64,000 bases of DNA from Pleomorphomonas diazotrophica (GTDB taxonomy: Bacteria > Pseudomonadota > Alphaproteobacteria > Rhizobiales > Pleomorphomonadaceae), in the NCBI RefSeq assembly GCF_002844595.1, contig NZ_PJNW01000014.1, positions 179,811-243,810 on the forward strand, read 5' to 3'. Under the pieces are notes generated by a model. That model ran no database searches and was not told where the DNA came from. It worked only from the letters and a program-made list of their open reading frames with translations. Every line of letters starts with the position of its first letter. Within the stretch, counting starts at the first letter, position 1. Of the stretch, positions 34,951-45,462 are shown piece by piece. Position numbers and translations under genes: made by a program.

Positions 34951-35183
34951 GGCGTGCTGTCCGGCGGGGCGGCCGCAGCGCCCCCGTCCGGACCGGCCGG
35001 CTCGGGCGTGAGAGAGGCTGGCGGTGGCGACAGCGGCCGGGCACCCTTGAGCACGGAGGGGTCGATGGGCACGGTGAAAGTGCGCGGCTCCGGCGTGACC
35101 AGATAGGCCAGTGCCAGCACTGCGGCGGTGGCAATGGCGGCCAGAACGAGGAGAAAGCCGAGGAAGCGTGTGATGGTCGGCAT
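34947..35183 (-). CDS. Small membrane protein upstream of xerD
   Basis: 78 residues: one N-terminal membrane helix (about 4-27, FLGFLLVLAAIATAAVLALA) then a Pro-rich periplasmic or cytoplasmic tail (TFTVPIDPSVLKG and a Pro/Ala end). It overlaps xerD by four bases, so it is co-translated with it, and it is divergent from aroK. I do not know its function. Confidence 0.65.
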   Translation of the reverse strand: MPTITRFLGFLLVLAAIATAAVLALAYLVTPEPRTFTVPIDPSVLKGARPLSPPPASLTPEPAGPDGGAAAAPPDSTP

Positions 35184-35269
35184 GGTTCCGCTCGGGGCCG
35201 GGTCCTGCAAGGTCGCTCGGCCATGCTAACAGCTTGACAGACGCGCCTCCCCAACCCATGAGACTTCTC

Positions 35270-35902
35270 ATGACCGACGTCAAGACCAGCCGCAGCCGCG
35301 ACCACGACGCCGCCAATCGGCGCGCCAGCGCCCATGCCCGCATCGTCGAGCTGCTCGGCGGTCGTTCCGTCGTGCTGGTGGGCATGATGGGAGCCGGCAA
35401 GACGTCGGTGGGCAAGCGCCTGGCCGGCCGCCTCGGCCTGACCTTCATCGACGCCGACACGGCGATCGAGGAGGCGGCCAAGAAGACGGTCTCCGAGATT
35501 TTTGCCGAGCACGGCGAGGACTATTTCCGTCAGGGAGAGCGGCGTGTGATCGCCCGCCTGCTGCGCGAGCCGGGCCAGATCATCGCTACCGGCGGTGGCG
35601 CCTTCATGAACCCGGAGACGCGGGCGGCGATCCGTGGCGCCGGCATATCGATCTGGCTCAGGGCCGACTGGGAACTGCTCTACGAAAGGGTGCGCCGCCG
35701 GCCGACGCGGCCCCTCTTGCAGACGGCCGATCCCGTAGGCACCCTGAAGGCACTCGTCGAGGCGCGCTATCCTGTTTATGCCGAGGCAGACCTTACCGTC
35801 CAGTCGGTCGACGTGCCACACGAGGCGATGGTCGACGCGGTGGTTTCCGCCCTGGAAGCTTGGCTTGTCGAAGACGCGGAACGAGGACAAAAGGCGCCTT
35901 GA
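35270..35902 (+). CDS. aroK: Shikimate kinase
   Basis: About 210 residues. Walker A in GMMGAGKTSVGKRLA, shikimate-binding DADT and RQGERR, TGGGAFMNPETR and the lid region (RRRPTRPLL) are present. It phosphorylates shikimate for chorismate synthesis. The N-terminus before residue 30 is longer than in enterobacterial AroK, as in rhizobial forms. Starts at 35258 or 35270 are both possible. aroB follows 32 bases later. Confidence 0.94.
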   Translation: MTDVKTSRSRDHDAANRRASAHARIVELLGGRSVVLVGMMGAGKTSVGKRLAGRLGLTFIDADTAIEEAAKKTVSEIFAEHGEDYFRQGERRVIARLLREPGQIIATGGGAFMNPETRAAIRGAGISIWLRADWELLYERVRRRPTRPLLQTADPVGTLKALVEARYPVYAEADLTVQSVDVPHEAMVDAVVSALEAWLVEDAERGQKAP

Positions 35903-35934
35903 CGGCGCCGGGGCCGGAAACGGCGGGGGGAGAC

Positions 35935-37074
35935 ATGACGGTTGAAGGCGACATGGACGGCATCGTCAAGGTGCCGGTAGCGCTCGGCGAGCGGTCCTAC
36001 GACATCCTGATCGGCGAGGGTCTTGCTGCCGACGCCGGCCGCTGGTTCCGCGCCGTTCTGCCGAAGGCGCGCGCCTGCATCATCACCGATTCCAACGTCT
36101 CCGGCCGGCATCTGGTCGCCTTCGAGAAATCGCTGCGGCGCGCCGGCGTCACGGCCAGCGCCGTGGTCATCCCGGCTGGCGAGGCGTCGAAGTGCTTTGA
36201 CGTGTTCGAGCAGGTGGTCGACCAGGTGGTCGGCGGCCGCTACGAGCGCGGCGACGCGGTGGTGGCGCTGGGCGGCGGCGTGGTCGGCGATCTCGCCGGC
36301 TTCGTGGCCGGCGTGGTTCGGCGCGGCATGCGCTTCGTCCAGGTGCCGACGACCCTCCTCTCGCAGGTGGATTCGTCGGTGGGCGGCAAGACCGGCATCA
36401 ACAGCCGCCACGGCAAGAATCTCGTCGGCGTGTTCCATCAGCCCGATCTGGTGCTGGCCGATACCAAGGTGCTCGACACCCTGCCCGAGCGGGAGTTCCG
36501 CGCCGGCTATGCCGAGGTGGTCAAATACGGCCTGATCGACAATGCCGACTTCTTCGCCTCGCTGGAGAAGACCTGGCGCGACGTGTTCGCCGGCGGGCCT
36601 GCCCGCACCGAGGCGATCGCCGTTTCCTGCCGCTCCAAGGCGGCGATCGTCGCACGTGACGAGCGCGAGACCGGCGACCGGGCACTGCTCAACCTCGGCC
36701 ACACTTTCGGTCACGCCATCGAGACGGCGGCCGGCTACAGCGGCGCCGTGGTGCATGGCGAGGCGGTGTCGCTCGGCATGGTGCTCGCCCATGACTTCTC
36801 GGTGCGCCTCAACCAGATGTCGCCCGATGACGCCAACCGCATCCGCAGCCATCTTGCCGAGGTCGGCCTGCCGACGCGGCTGTCCGAGATTCCCGGCGGT
36901 GCACCGTCGGTCTCGACCTTCATGGAGCTGATCGGCCAGGACAAGAAGGTGCAGAATGGCGCGCTGACATTCATCCTGAGCCGCGGCATCGGCGAAGCCT
37001 TCATTGCCAAGGATGTGCCGGCCGAGGCGGTGCGCGCCTTCCTCACCGACAAGCTCAGCGAAGGGCAGGCCTGA
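35935..37074 (+). CDS. aroB: 3-dehydroquinate synthase
   Basis: 379 residues. NAD-binding GGGVVGDLAGFVAGVVRRG, PTTLLSQVDSSVGGKTGINS and the metal-binding motifs NLGHTFGHAIE and VHGEAVSLGM are intact. It makes 3-dehydroquinate from DAHP, the second shikimate step. GGGGGGAG precedes the ATG. Its stop overlaps the next gene's start by one base, so the three genes form an operon. Confidence 0.96.
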   Translation: MTVEGDMDGIVKVPVALGERSYDILIGEGLAADAGRWFRAVLPKARACIITDSNVSGRHLVAFEKSLRRAGVTASAVVIPAGEASKCFDVFEQVVDQVVGGRYERGDAVVALGGGVVGDLAGFVAGVVRRGMRFVQVPTTLLSQVDSSVGGKTGINSRHGKNLVGVFHQPDLVLADTKVLDTLPEREFRAGYAEVVKYGLIDNADFFASLEKTWRDVFAGGPARTEAIAVSCRSKAAIVARDERETGDRALLNLGHTFGHAIETAAGYSGAVVHGEAVSLGMVLAHDFSVRLNQMSPDDANRIRSHLAEVGLPTRLSEIPGGAPSVSTFMELIGQDKKVQNGALTFILSRGIGEAFIAKDVPAEAVRAFLTDKLSEGQA

Positions 37075-38369
37075 TGGACGGACAGGGCGGGGCGCTGGCC
37101 GATCTTGCGTTCGCCGGCCTGCCGGTCGCCCTGTTCGTCGTCATCACCGTCATCCTGTCGGCGGCCGGGTCGGCTCTCCTCGCCTCCAACCGTACCAAGC
37201 TGCATCACATGGAGCGGCTGGGCGACCGCCGCATCAAGCGCCTCGTCGAGCTGACTGCCGAGCGGGCGCGGGCGGTATCGGCCATCCGTCTGGCGCGACA
37301 GGTGTCGACGGTGGCGCTCACCATCTTTGCGACGCGGGCGGTGCTGGCCTTCGAGACCGATCCCATGCGCCTCGCCGTCTGGGCGATCGGCGGCATCGTC
37401 CTTGCCATCCTGCTCGACGCCGTGCCACGCGTCGTGGTGTCGCTCCGGCCGGAACGATCGGCCCTGGTTCTGTTGCCGGCCATCGAGGCGTCAGCGCGCC
37501 TGCTCGAACCGCTGATCACCGGCATCGAGACGGCGGTGATCGCACCCTTGCGGCTGGTCAGCAAGACGCCGCGCGAGGCGGCATGGACGGCCCACGAGGA
37601 GATCCGCGAGGCGGTCGACCTCTTGCATCGCGAGGGCGGCGTGGTCAAGGACGACCGCGACATGGTCGGCGGCGTGCTCGATCTCAGCGAGCTGCCGCTC
37701 TCCGATATCATGGTGCATCGCACCAAGATGCGCACCTTCGACGTGGACATGCCGGTCGGCGACCTCCTGAAGGCGCTGATCGCCAGCCCGTTCACGCGCC
37801 ATCCGCTCTGGCGCGACGAGCCGGACAACATTGTCGGCGTGCTGCATTCCAAGGAGTTGATGCGCGCCATCGACCGGGCCGGCGGCGATCCCGACAAGGT
37901 CTGTGTCGAGACACTGATGACGCCGCCCTGGTTCGTGCCCGACACGACGCTGGCAGCCGAGCAGCTCAAGGCCTTCCTGAAGCGCAAGGTCCATCTGGCG
38001 CTGGTGGTCGACGAGTATGGCGAAGTGCAGGGGCTCGTCACCCTTGAGGACATCCTCGAGGAGATCGTCGGCGACATCACCGACGAGCAGGACGTGGTGG
38101 TGCAGGGCGTGCGCCCCTATCCCGACGGCTCCGCCTCGGTGGACGGAGCGGTGCCGATCCGCGACCTCAACCGCATGATGGACTGGCGCCTGCCCGACGA
38201 CGAGGCGACCACCATCGCCGGCCTGGTCATTCACGAGGCGAGGATGATCCCCGACCCCGGGCAGTCGTTCACCTTCCACGGCTTCCGCTTTCGGGTGCTC
38301 AGACGACAGAGGAACCGCATCACGGCGTTGAAGGTGGGACCGGTCGACGACGTCTTCCGGTCGGAATGA
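37074..38369 (+). CDS. Hemolysin family / CorC-HlyC membrane protein with CBS domains
   Basis: 431 residues: a CNNM/DUF21 transmembrane domain (about 10-190), a CBS pair (about 205-330, with DIMVHRTKMRTFDVDMPVGD and VVDEYGEVQGLVTLEDILEE), and a CorC/HlyC C-terminal domain (about 345-430). Related proteins are linked to Mg2+/Co2+ efflux or resistance; hemolytic activity is not implied. It is translationally coupled to aroB. Confidence 0.9.
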   Translation: MDGQGGALADLAFAGLPVALFVVITVILSAAGSALLASNRTKLHHMERLGDRRIKRLVELTAERARAVSAIRLARQVSTVALTIFATRAVLAFETDPMRLAVWAIGGIVLAILLDAVPRVVVSLRPERSALVLLPAIEASARLLEPLITGIETAVIAPLRLVSKTPREAAWTAHEEIREAVDLLHREGGVVKDDRDMVGGVLDLSELPLSDIMVHRTKMRTFDVDMPVGDLLKALIASPFTRHPLWRDEPDNIVGVLHSKELMRAIDRAGGDPDKVCVETLMTPPWFVPDTTLAAEQLKAFLKRKVHLALVVDEYGEVQGLVTLEDILEEIVGDITDEQDVVVQGVRPYPDGSASVDGAVPIRDLNRMMDWRLPDDEATTIAGLVIHEARMIPDPGQSFTFHGFRFRVLRRQRNRITALKVGPVDDVFRSE

Positions 38370-38452
38370 GCTGCCACGGCATCCGCAGTCCTGACCCGCG
38401 CCGAGCGCATGGACCGGATGCGAGCCATGGCTGCTTGCGGAAGCCCTTGAAA

Positions 38453-38743
38453 TCACTCCCCCGGGGCGCGGGCTGAGACGGAAAGCGCATGCAGACCGCT
38501 GTCGAACTCCGCCTTCAGGGCGCCCATCACCAGGCGCTGCCGGGCAAGGCGGCTCTTGCCCTCGAAGATGGCCGATACCACCTCTACGGCGTAATGGGTC
38601 TCGCCGCCCTCGCGCCAGCCGCCATGGCCGCGGTGGCGCTCGCTGTCATCGATCACGCTGAGGTGGGATGGAGACAGTTCGGCGAGGAGCGCCGCCTCGA
38701 TGCGGCTTTTTCGGGTGGAAGCGGGCGGGGTCAGCGAAGCCAT
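38453..38743 (-). CDS. BolA family protein
   Basis: 96 residues with the BolA fold: SRIEAALLAELSPSHLSVID, then a His-rich loop (HRGHGGWREGGETHYAVEVV) and the helix-turn FEGKSRLARQRLVMGALKAE. BolA proteins pair with monothiol glutaredoxins in iron-sulfur and iron sensing, or act as regulators. It is convergent with the CorC gene and divergent from the DnaJ-domain gene. Confidence 0.93.
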   Translation of the reverse strand: MASLTPPASTRKSRIEAALLAELSPSHLSVIDDSERHRGHGGWREGGETHYAVEVVSAIFEGKSRLARQRLVMGALKAEFDSGLHALSVSARAPGE

Positions 38744-38855
38744 CGGGCGTCCTCGTCGTTTTGTCGCAGGCGAAGCAATCTGGCATCTGGCGACCAGGAA
38801 TGTCGATTGTCAACGCCTTGCCGGCGCGCTTGCGAGTGCCCATAATCGGCGGACC

Positions 38856-39479
38856 ATGGATTCCTACTCCAAGCTCTTCGAGAAAATCCGGATCAAGCCG
38901 GACAAGGAAAGCGTCGCTCGCGACCAGTTCCCACGTTGCGAGTGGGCCGGCTGCGAGAACGCCGGCGCCCATCGCGCCCCGAAGGGCCGGGGCCGCGAGG
39001 GGCAGTATCACCACTACTGCCTTGAGCACGTTCAGCTCTACAACAAGTCCTACAACTATTTCTCGGGCATGGGCGACGACGACGTCATCGCCTTCCAGAA
39101 GGACGCCCTCACCGGCCATCGCCCCACCTGGACGGTGTCCGTCAACCGCTGGGGGCAGACCGATCCCAACGCCGGCAATCGCCGCCGGCCGGCCGAACCG
39201 ACCTACAACGATCCCTTCGGCGTGTTTCACGGCTCGCGGGCGGGCGGCATGCGCTCGGAGCCGGAGGAGCCGCGCCGGCGTGTGTCGCCGATGACGCAAC
39301 GCGCTTTTGAAACGTTGCACCTTGAGGTCGGCGCGTCCAAGGACGAGATCAAGGCGCAGTACAAGATCATGGTCAAACGCCACCATCCAGACGCCAACGG
39401 CGGCGACCGGTCGTCAGAGGAACGGTTGCGGGAGATCATACAAGCCTATAATTACTTGAAGACCGCCGGATTCTGTTGA
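38856..39479 (+). CDS. DnaJ-domain protein (molecular chaperone co-factor)
   Basis: 207 residues. The J domain is C-terminal (about 145-205, with HPD in MVKRHHPDANGGDRSSEE). The N-terminal part has a Cys/His-containing motif (RCEWAGCENAGAHRAP, then HHYCLEHVQLYNKSYNYF) which could bind metal. This N-terminal arrangement is common in alphaproteobacteria, next to bolA and cobS. It would stimulate DnaK; clients are unknown. Confidence 0.88.
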   Translation: MDSYSKLFEKIRIKPDKESVARDQFPRCEWAGCENAGAHRAPKGRGREGQYHHYCLEHVQLYNKSYNYFSGMGDDDVIAFQKDALTGHRPTWTVSVNRWGQTDPNAGNRRRPAEPTYNDPFGVFHGSRAGGMRSEPEEPRRRVSPMTQRAFETLHLEVGASKDEIKAQYKIMVKRHHPDANGGDRSSEERLREIIQAYNYLKTAGFC

Positions 39480-39545
39480 CCGGCCGCATTTTCCCGATTC
39501 GACGGAGCGACTTTCTCCCTCCGCTTGGTCGCTCCAGGAGGTCTT

Positions 39546-40529
39546 ATGACTCAGCAGACGTATGACGCGCCGCTGCCCGATACCCGGGTCTCGGTTCGCG
39601 AGGTGTTCGGTATCGACACCGACATCGATGTGCCCGCCTATTCCAAGGCAGATGAACACGTTCCCGATCTCGATCCGGACTATCTGTTCGACCGTGCGAC
39701 CACGCTGGCCATTCTGGCCGGTTTTTCGCACAATCGCCGCGTGATGGTGTCTGGCTACCACGGCACCGGCAAGTCGACGCACATCGAACAGGTGGCCGCC
39801 CGCCTAAATTGGCCGCTGGTGCGCGTCAACCTCGACAGCCACATCAGCCGCATCGACCTCGTCGGCAAGGACGCCATCGTGCTGCGCGACGGCAAGCAGA
39901 TCACCGAGTTCCGCGACGGCATCCTGCCGTGGGCGCTGCAGAACAACGTGGCGCTGGTGTTCGACGAGTATGACGCCGGCCGTCCCGACGTGATGTTCGT
40001 CATCCAGCGCGTTCTCGAAGTGGCCGGCAAGCTGACGCTGCTCGATCAGAACCGGGTCATCCGCCCGCACCCGGCTTTCCGCCTGTTCGCGACGGCCAAC
40101 ACCATCGGCCTCGGCGACACGTCCGGCCTCTATCACGGCACGCAGCAGATCAACCAGGGCCAGATGGACCGCTGGTCGATCGTCACCACGCTCAACTATC
40201 TGCCGCATGACCACGAGGTCGGCATCATCGCCGCCAAGGCCAAGTCGTTTACCGGTCCGGAAGGCCGCGACACGCTGTCGAAGATGGTGCGCGTTGCCGA
40301 CATGACGCGCTCGGCCTTCATCAACGGCGACATTTCGACGGTGATGAGCCCGCGCACCGTGCTCACCTGGGCCGAGAATGCCTCGATTTTTGGCGACGTC
40401 GGCTTTGCGTTCCGTCTCACCTTCCTCAACAAGTGCGACGAGACCGAGCGGGTGCAGGTGGCCGAGTTCTATCAGCGCTGCTTCGGCAAGGAACTGCCGG
40501 AAAGCGCGGCCAACATGGTGCTCACCTGA
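39546..40529 (+). CDS. cobS: Cobaltochelatase subunit CobS
   Basis: 327 residues, a MoxR-type AAA+ ATPase with Walker A in [15 protein letters not shown] and Walker B in [14 protein letters not shown]. It is one of the ATPase-type subunits of the aerobic cobaltochelatase that inserts cobalt into hydrogenobyrinate diamide for cobalamin synthesis. AGGAGG lies four bases before the ATG. cobT follows after a short GFA gene; cobN is not in the window. Confidence 0.95.
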   Translation: MTQQTYDAPLPDTRVSVREVFGIDTDIDVPAYSKADEHVPDLDPDYLFDRATTLAILAGFSHNRRVMVSGYHGTGKSTHIEQVAARLNWPLVRVNLDSHISRIDLVGKDAIVLRDGKQITEFRDGILPWALQNNVALVFDEYDAGRPDVMFVIQRVLEVAGKLTLLDQNRVIRPHPAFRLFATANTIGLGDTSGLYHGTQQINQGQMDRWSIVTTLNYLPHDHEVGIIAAKAKSFTGPEGRDTLSKMVRVADMTRSAFINGDISTVMSPRTVLTWAENASIFGDVGFAFRLTFLNKCDETERVQVAEFYQRCFGKELPESAANMVLT

Positions 40530-40535
40530 GGGATC

Positions 40536-40895
40536 ATGGCCAGCAAGCGGAGCTATAGTGGCAGTTGCCAGTGCGGCAACATCACGTTCTCGGCCGAGCT
40601 TGTGCTCGGCGAACTGGTGGCTTGCAACTGCTCCCGCTGCCGCCGGGTCGGCCATCTCCTCGCCTATCTGCCGGAAAGCGATTTTCAAGTGACGATCGGT
40701 GAGGCCGGCATGTCCGAGTATCGTTTCAACACCGGACGGATCGCCCATCGCTTCTGTCCGGTGTGCGGCATTCAGCCCTATGCCGCCGGCACCGCGCCGG
40801 ACGGCACGCCTTCCATCGCCGTCAATGCCCGCTGTCTCGATGGGGTCGACCTCGACGCCCTGCCGATCAAGCGGTGCGACGGGGCCTCCTATTAA
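40536..40895 (+). CDS. GFA / CENP-V family zinc protein
   Basis: 119 residues with a complete set of zinc-binding cysteines: [21 protein letters not shown] and [10 protein letters not shown]. This is the CENP-V/GFA fold of formaldehyde-activating and related small enzymes. It starts six bases after cobS and ends 13 bases before cobT, so it is transcribed with them. Whether it has a role in cobalt chelation is not known. Confidence 0.9.
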   Translation: MASKRSYSGSCQCGNITFSAELVLGELVACNCSRCRRVGHLLAYLPESDFQVTIGEAGMSEYRFNTGRIAHRFCPVCGIQPYAAGTAPDGTPSIAVNARCLDGVDLDALPIKRCDGASY

Positions 40896-40908
40896 GGAAC
40901 GGAGCATC

Positions 40909-42822
40909 GTGTCCTCCTCCAACCAGGCCAAAGGCAAGGAAATCGCCATCGAGCCGCTCAAGAAGGCGGTGACGACGGCGATGCGGGCGATTTCCGGCGA
41001 CGGTGAGCTGGAAGTCATGTTCGCCGCCGACCGGCCGTCGCTCAACGGCCACAAGGCGCGCGTGCCCGACCCGCCGCGCCGGCCAACGGCGTTCGATGTG
41101 GCGGTGACGCGTGGCGCCGGCGATGCGCTGGCCCTGCGTCTTGCCTGCCATAACGAGACGGTGCACCGCACCTTCGTGCCGGAGGGGCCGCGCGCCAAGG
41201 CCGTGTTCGATGCCATGGAGCAGGCTCGCTGCGAGGCGCTCGGCGCGCGGGCCATGCCGGGCGTTGCCGGCAATCTTGCGGCCATGCTCGAGGAACGCTA
41301 TCTCCGCGCCAATCTCCAGCATTTCGAGAACCGCGAGGACGCGCCGTTGTCCGAGGCGGTGGCGCTGATGGTGCGCGAGAAGCTGACCGGCGCGCCGCCG
41401 CCGAAAAGCGCCCAGGCGCTGATGGAAGCCTGGCGGGACTTCATCGAGGAACGGGCCGGCGCCGACCTTGCCGGTCTGGCCGATGCCATGTCCAGCCAGC
41501 AGGCTTTCGCCCGGGCAACGCGCAATCTCCTCGTCAATCTCGAGATGGGCGACGAGCTCGGCGGCGACCCCGAGCAGGATGAGAACCAGGACGGCGAACA
41601 GCAGGAGGCCGAGGACAGCGAGGCGTCGGCCGAGCCGGCCGACGACGCCGAGGCCGACCAGACGGCCGCCCGCGAGCGCGAGGTGCCTGGCGAGGACGAG
41701 GAGTCTTCGGAGGGCGACGCCGAATCGGAGATGTCGGACGATCCCGGCGACTTCGACGAGGAAGACGATTCTCGCGATCCCGGCGAGGCCAAGCGGCCCG
41801 AGCTGCCCTTCACCAATCAGCCGCCGGTCAGCGACTACAAGGTGTTCACCACCAAGTTCGACGAGGTGACGCGGCCGGAGGACGTCTGCGACGGCGCCGA
41901 ACTCGACCGGCTGCGCGGCCTTCTCGACAAGCAGCTCGCCAATCTCGCCGGCGTGGTGGCACGGCTCGCCAACCGCCTGCAGCGCCGCCTGATGGCGCAG
42001 CAGAACCGGGCCTGGGACTTCGACATCGAGGAAGGCATTCTCGACACGGCGCGCATCACCCGCGTGGTCACCGACCCGCTGGCGCCGCTCGCCTTCAAGA
42101 TGGAGCGCGACACCGATTTCCGCGACACGGTGGTGACGCTCTTGATCGACAACTCCGGCTCGATGCGCGGCCGGCCGATCACCGTGGCCGCCGCCTGCGC
42201 CGACATTCTCGCCCGCACGCTGGAGCGCTGCGGCGTCAAGGTGGAGATCCTCGGCTTCACCACCAAGGCCTGGAAGGGCGGGCAGGCGCGCGAGGCTTGG
42301 CTTGCCGCCGGCAAGCCCGCCGGCCCCGGCCGTCTCAACGATCTGCGCCACATCGTCTACAAGCCAGCCGATGCGCCATGGCGGCGGGCGCGGCGCAACC
42401 TTGGCCTGATGATGCGCGAGGGCCTCCTCAAGGAGAACATCGACGGCGAGGCTCTCGACTGGGCGCACCAGCGCCTGCTCGCCCGCTCGGAGAACCGTCG
42501 CATCCTGATGATGATTTCCGACGGCGCGCCGGTCGACGATTCGACGCTGTCGGTCAATCCCGGCAACTATCTCGAACGTCATCTGCGCTACGTCATCGAG
42601 GAGATCGAGGAACGCTCGCCGGTGGAGCTGATCGCCATCGGCATCGGCCATGACGTGACGCGCTTCTACAAACGCGCCGTGACCATCGTCGACGTCGAGG
42701 AACTGGCGGGCGCCATGACCGACCAACTGGCGGCGCTGTTTGAGGAACAGCCGAACCAGAAGGCGATCCGGGCCGGCGCCAAGCCGAGGCCCCGACGCAT
42801 CTCCACCCTGGGGCTTACATGA
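40909..42822 (+). CDS. cobT: Cobaltochelatase subunit CobT
   Basis: 637 residues. A long acidic Glu/Asp-rich middle region (about 215-300) and a C-terminal von Willebrand A domain (about 400-620) with the MIDAS motif [14 protein letters not shown] are typical of CobT. It works with CobS and CobN in ATP-dependent cobalt insertion. The start is a GTG at 40909 after GGAG; upstream codons would overlap the GFA gene. Confidence 0.94.
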   Translation: MSSSNQAKGKEIAIEPLKKAVTTAMRAISGDGELEVMFAADRPSLNGHKARVPDPPRRPTAFDVAVTRGAGDALALRLACHNETVHRTFVPEGPRAKAVFDAMEQARCEALGARAMPGVAGNLAAMLEERYLRANLQHFENREDAPLSEAVALMVREKLTGAPPPKSAQALMEAWRDFIEERAGADLAGLADAMSSQQAFARATRNLLVNLEMGDELGGDPEQDENQDGEQQEAEDSEASAEPADDAEADQTAAREREVPGEDEESSEGDAESEMSDDPGDFDEEDDSRDPGEAKRPELPFTNQPPVSDYKVFTTKFDEVTRPEDVCDGAELDRLRGLLDKQLANLAGVVARLANRLQRRLMAQQNRAWDFDIEEGILDTARITRVVTDPLAPLAFKMERDTDFRDTVVTLLIDNSGSMRGRPITVAAACADILARTLERCGVKVEILGFTTKAWKGGQAREAWLAAGKPAGPGRLNDLRHIVYKPADAPWRRARRNLGLMMREGLLKENIDGEALDWAHQRLLARSENRRILMMISDGAPVDDSTLSVNPGNYLERHLRYVIEEIEERSPVELIAIGIGHDVTRFYKRAVTIVDVEELAGAMTDQLAALFEEQPNQKAIRAGAKPRPRRISTLGLT

Positions 42823-43841
42823 GGGGCGGGCGGTCATTTTTCTCCGCCTTGCTCGCTCTCGCCGCGGCGGCAACCGAGGTCTCCGCCGCCGATATCGCCA
42901 CCCGCATCACGGCGAGGCCGCTGTCCGGCTTCGCTGTGACCGAGCCGCTCAGGGCCCGCTTCGGCCGTCTCGATTACATCGGCGGTTTCGAGGTCCGGGC
43001 CGACCGACGGGAAGTGGGTGGTCTCTCCGGTCTGGCGATCGCCGACGGTGGCCGGCGCTTCCTGGCGCTCAGCGACGATGGCCTTATGGTTCGGGCTGGG
43101 ATCGAACGTGACCCGCGCGGTCGGCCGGTTGGCCTGTCCGCCGCCTCGATCCGGCGGCTGCAAACCCCGAAAGGACCGCTGTCGCGCGACAAGGCGCTGT
43201 CCGACACCGAGTCGCTTGACGTCTTTGCCGGTGACGGCGGCAGACCGTTCGGCGTCATCTCCTTCGAGGGGCAACCGGCGGTGATGGTCGGGCCGATGGG
43301 AGCCGACGGTTTCGTGGGCCCACTGACGGCTATCGATCTGCCGAAGGAGCTTCGCCGCCTCCAGACGAACCGTGGCCTCGAATCGGTGGCGGCGCTGCCG
43401 GCCGGCAACGGCCTCGGAGGGCGCTTCATCGTCCTAGCCGAGGCGGCCGAACGGGGCGCCAAGACCGGCAATCCGCCGGGCTGGGTGATCGGCGGCAAGA
43501 CGCCCTTTGCCTTTCGCGTCCGCCGCGTCAACGGTTACGACCTGACCGATGCCAAGGTCGGGCCGGACGGTCGCCTCTACGTTCTCGAGCGAAGCTTCTC
43601 GTTCCTGGGCGGTGTCCGCTGTCGCATCCGCGTTTTCTCTCTCTCCGATATCCGGCCCGGCGCCGTGATCGATGGCGACGTGCTGCTTGAGGCGAGCATG
43701 TCGGAGGAGATCGACAACATGGAGGGACTGGCGATCTGGAAGACCCCGGGGGGTGAAACCCGGATATCCCTGATCTCCGACGACAATCGCGCCTTCCTGC
43801 AGCGGACGCTCTACCTCGAGTTCCGCCTCAGGGCGCCATGA
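42819..43841 (+). CDS. Esterase-like activity of phytase family protein
   Basis: 340 residues with a signal peptide (cleavage near VSAAD, about residue 23). The domain, with [51 protein letters not shown] and [14 protein letters not shown], is a beta-propeller-like fold of the phytase-esterase family. It should be periplasmic; the substrate is unknown. The start overlaps cobT as ATGA, so it is part of that operon. Confidence 0.88.
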   Translation: MRGGRSFFSALLALAAAATEVSAADIATRITARPLSGFAVTEPLRARFGRLDYIGGFEVRADRREVGGLSGLAIADGGRRFLALSDDGLMVRAGIERDPRGRPVGLSAASIRRLQTPKGPLSRDKALSDTESLDVFAGDGGRPFGVISFEGQPAVMVGPMGADGFVGPLTAIDLPKELRRLQTNRGLESVAALPAGNGLGGRFIVLAEAAERGAKTGNPPGWVIGGKTPFAFRVRRVNGYDLTDAKVGPDGRLYVLERSFSFLGGVRCRIRVFSLSDIRPGAVIDGDVLLEASMSEEIDNMEGLAIWKTPGGETRISLISDDNRAFLQRTLYLEFRLRAP

Positions 43842-44830
43842 GCGACCGGCGCCTTCCCCCCGCCCTCGCCACCGCCGTGGCCGAGCGTATCCGCCCCGAG
43901 CGGCTCGAAGCGGCGGCAACCCGCCTGTCGGCCGGCTATCGCGCCAACCTTTCGTCCCGCCAAGCGGTGCCCGACGCCGCCGGCGTCGCCGCCTATGCCG
44001 CGAGCCGCATGCCCGCCACCTACGCGGCGGTCACGGCGGTCTTCGATCGGCTTGCGGCCGCCCGGCCGGATTTCGCCCCGAAGACGGTCCTCGATCTTGG
44101 TGCCGGACCGGGCACGGCGAGCTGGGCGGCTGCGGCACTGTGGCCGTCGGTCGCCTCGGTGACCATGGTGGAGGCCAGCGCCGATTTCCGCGCGCTTGCT
44201 GCCGATCTCGCGCGTTCGGGGCTTCCGGCGCTCCAGACGGCCGACATTCGTCAAGCGAACATCGCTCAGCCGTACAGCCTGCCGGCTGGACCCTTCGATC
44301 TTACCGTTGTAGCCTATGCGCTGACGGAACTCGACCTTTCGGCCGCCGAACGGCTGGTGGCGGATCTGGTGGGCCGGGCCGGTCGGGTGGTGATCGTCGA
44401 GCCGGGCACGCCGCGCGATCATGGCCGGCTGATGGCGGTGCGGCAGGCCACGCTCGCCGCCGGCGCCCGTATCCTCGCGCCCTGTCCACATGCCGGACTC
44501 TGCCCGCTGCCGCCGGACGATTGGTGCCATACATCCGTTCGCGTCGAGCGGAGTCGCGCCCATATGCGCCTCAAGGGGGGCACGGTGCCCTTCGAGGACG
44601 AGCGCTATGCTTATCTCGTGCTGGAGTCCGGCGCTGGTTCCTTTGCCGAAGACGACAACGGCGGCCGCATCCTGCGCCCGCCGCGTCTTTCCAAGCATGA
44701 GATCGTCTTCAGCCTGTGCCGCGCCGATGGAACGCTTGGCGAGGCGAAGGTCGCCAGCCGCGACAGGTCCGCCTTCAAGGCGGCCGGCAAGCTCGGCTGG
44801 GGCGATTTTCTTTCCGACGATCAGAGCTGA
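43838..44830 (+). CDS. Rsm22-like small-subunit rRNA methyltransferase family protein
   Basis: 330 residues. An SAM-binding Rossmann core (about 80-185) starts with VLDLGAGPGTASWAA. The C-terminal part has the cysteines of the family (LAPCPHAGLCPLPPDDWCH), which in mitochondrial homologues (Rsm22/METTL17) bind an iron-sulfur cluster and help ribosome small-subunit assembly. Overlaps the esterase gene by four bases. Confidence 0.88.
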   Translation: MSDRRLPPALATAVAERIRPERLEAAATRLSAGYRANLSSRQAVPDAAGVAAYAASRMPATYAAVTAVFDRLAAARPDFAPKTVLDLGAGPGTASWAAAALWPSVASVTMVEASADFRALAADLARSGLPALQTADIRQANIAQPYSLPAGPFDLTVVAYALTELDLSAAERLVADLVGRAGRVVIVEPGTPRDHGRLMAVRQATLAAGARILAPCPHAGLCPLPPDDWCHTSVRVERSRAHMRLKGGTVPFEDERYAYLVLESGAGSFAEDDNGGRILRPPRLSKHEIVFSLCRADGTLGEAKVASRDRSAFKAAGKLGWGDFLSDDQS

Positions 44831-44834
44831 AAGG

Positions 44835-45380
44835 TCAGCTCCTGACGGTTTGGTAGGGCTTCACCCAGTTCATCAGGCTGGCGTAAGGCAGGAGCGAGGC
44901 GACAGCCACCAGCATCTTCACCGCGAAGTCGCCGAGTGCCCAGGTGGTCCAGGGCAGGCCCGAGCCGGCGAAGGCGACGGAGAAGAAGATGGCGGTGTCC
45001 AACGCCGAGCCGACCGACGAGGAAACCAGCGGCGCCCGCCACCAGGAGCCGGCTCGCAGCCGGTTGAACAGGGTGACGTCGAGGAGCTGGGCGCAGAGGA
45101 AGGCGGTGCCCGAGGCGAGCGCGATGCGCGGTTCCGACAGCCAGATCGACAGCAGGACGGCAATGGCGAAGCCGACATAGACGACGCGACGGGTCTTCTG
45201 AGGCCCGAACCAGCGGTTGGTGAGGTCGGTCACCAGGAAGGCGAAGGGATAGGTGAAGGCGCCCCAGGTGAGGAGATCGCCAAGGCCTAAGGGGGTGAAG
45301 GGATATTGGACGAGGATATTGGATGCGACGACGGTAGCGACCATCGCCAGCACCGAAGGGGTGAGGCGTCTATCGAACAT
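44835..45380 (-). CDS. yhhQ: Queuosine precursor transporter (YhhQ / VUT family)
   Basis: 181 residues with five or six membrane helices and family motifs (TYPFAFLVTDLTNRWFG, then ALASGTAFLCAQLLDVTLFN and SSVGSALDTAIFF). YhhQ imports preQ0/preQ1 for tRNA queuosine. It converges on the Rsm22 gene, with four bases between. No riboswitch matching a known preQ1 class was seen upstream, but an inverted repeat lies there. Confidence 0.87.
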   Translation of the reverse strand: MFDRRLTPSVLAMVATVVASNILVQYPFTPLGLGDLLTWGAFTYPFAFLVTDLTNRWFGPQKTRRVVYVGFAIAVLLSIWLSEPRIALASGTAFLCAQLLDVTLFNRLRAGSWWRAPLVSSSVGSALDTAIFFSVAFAGSGLPWTTWALGDFAVKMLVAVASLLPYASLMNWVKPYQTVRS

Positions 45381-45462
45381 TCCAGAAGGTCTCCGGCAGA
45401 ACAGACCAGGCTTTTGGAGCTATGAAACGAGATCGCACCGCGAGGTCGCGATTTCGCATGGA

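Noticed and set aside
45381..45462. Possible preQ1 riboswitch upstream of yhhQ
   Set aside because: I found no match to the class I or class II aptamer patterns; only the inverted repeat is supported.
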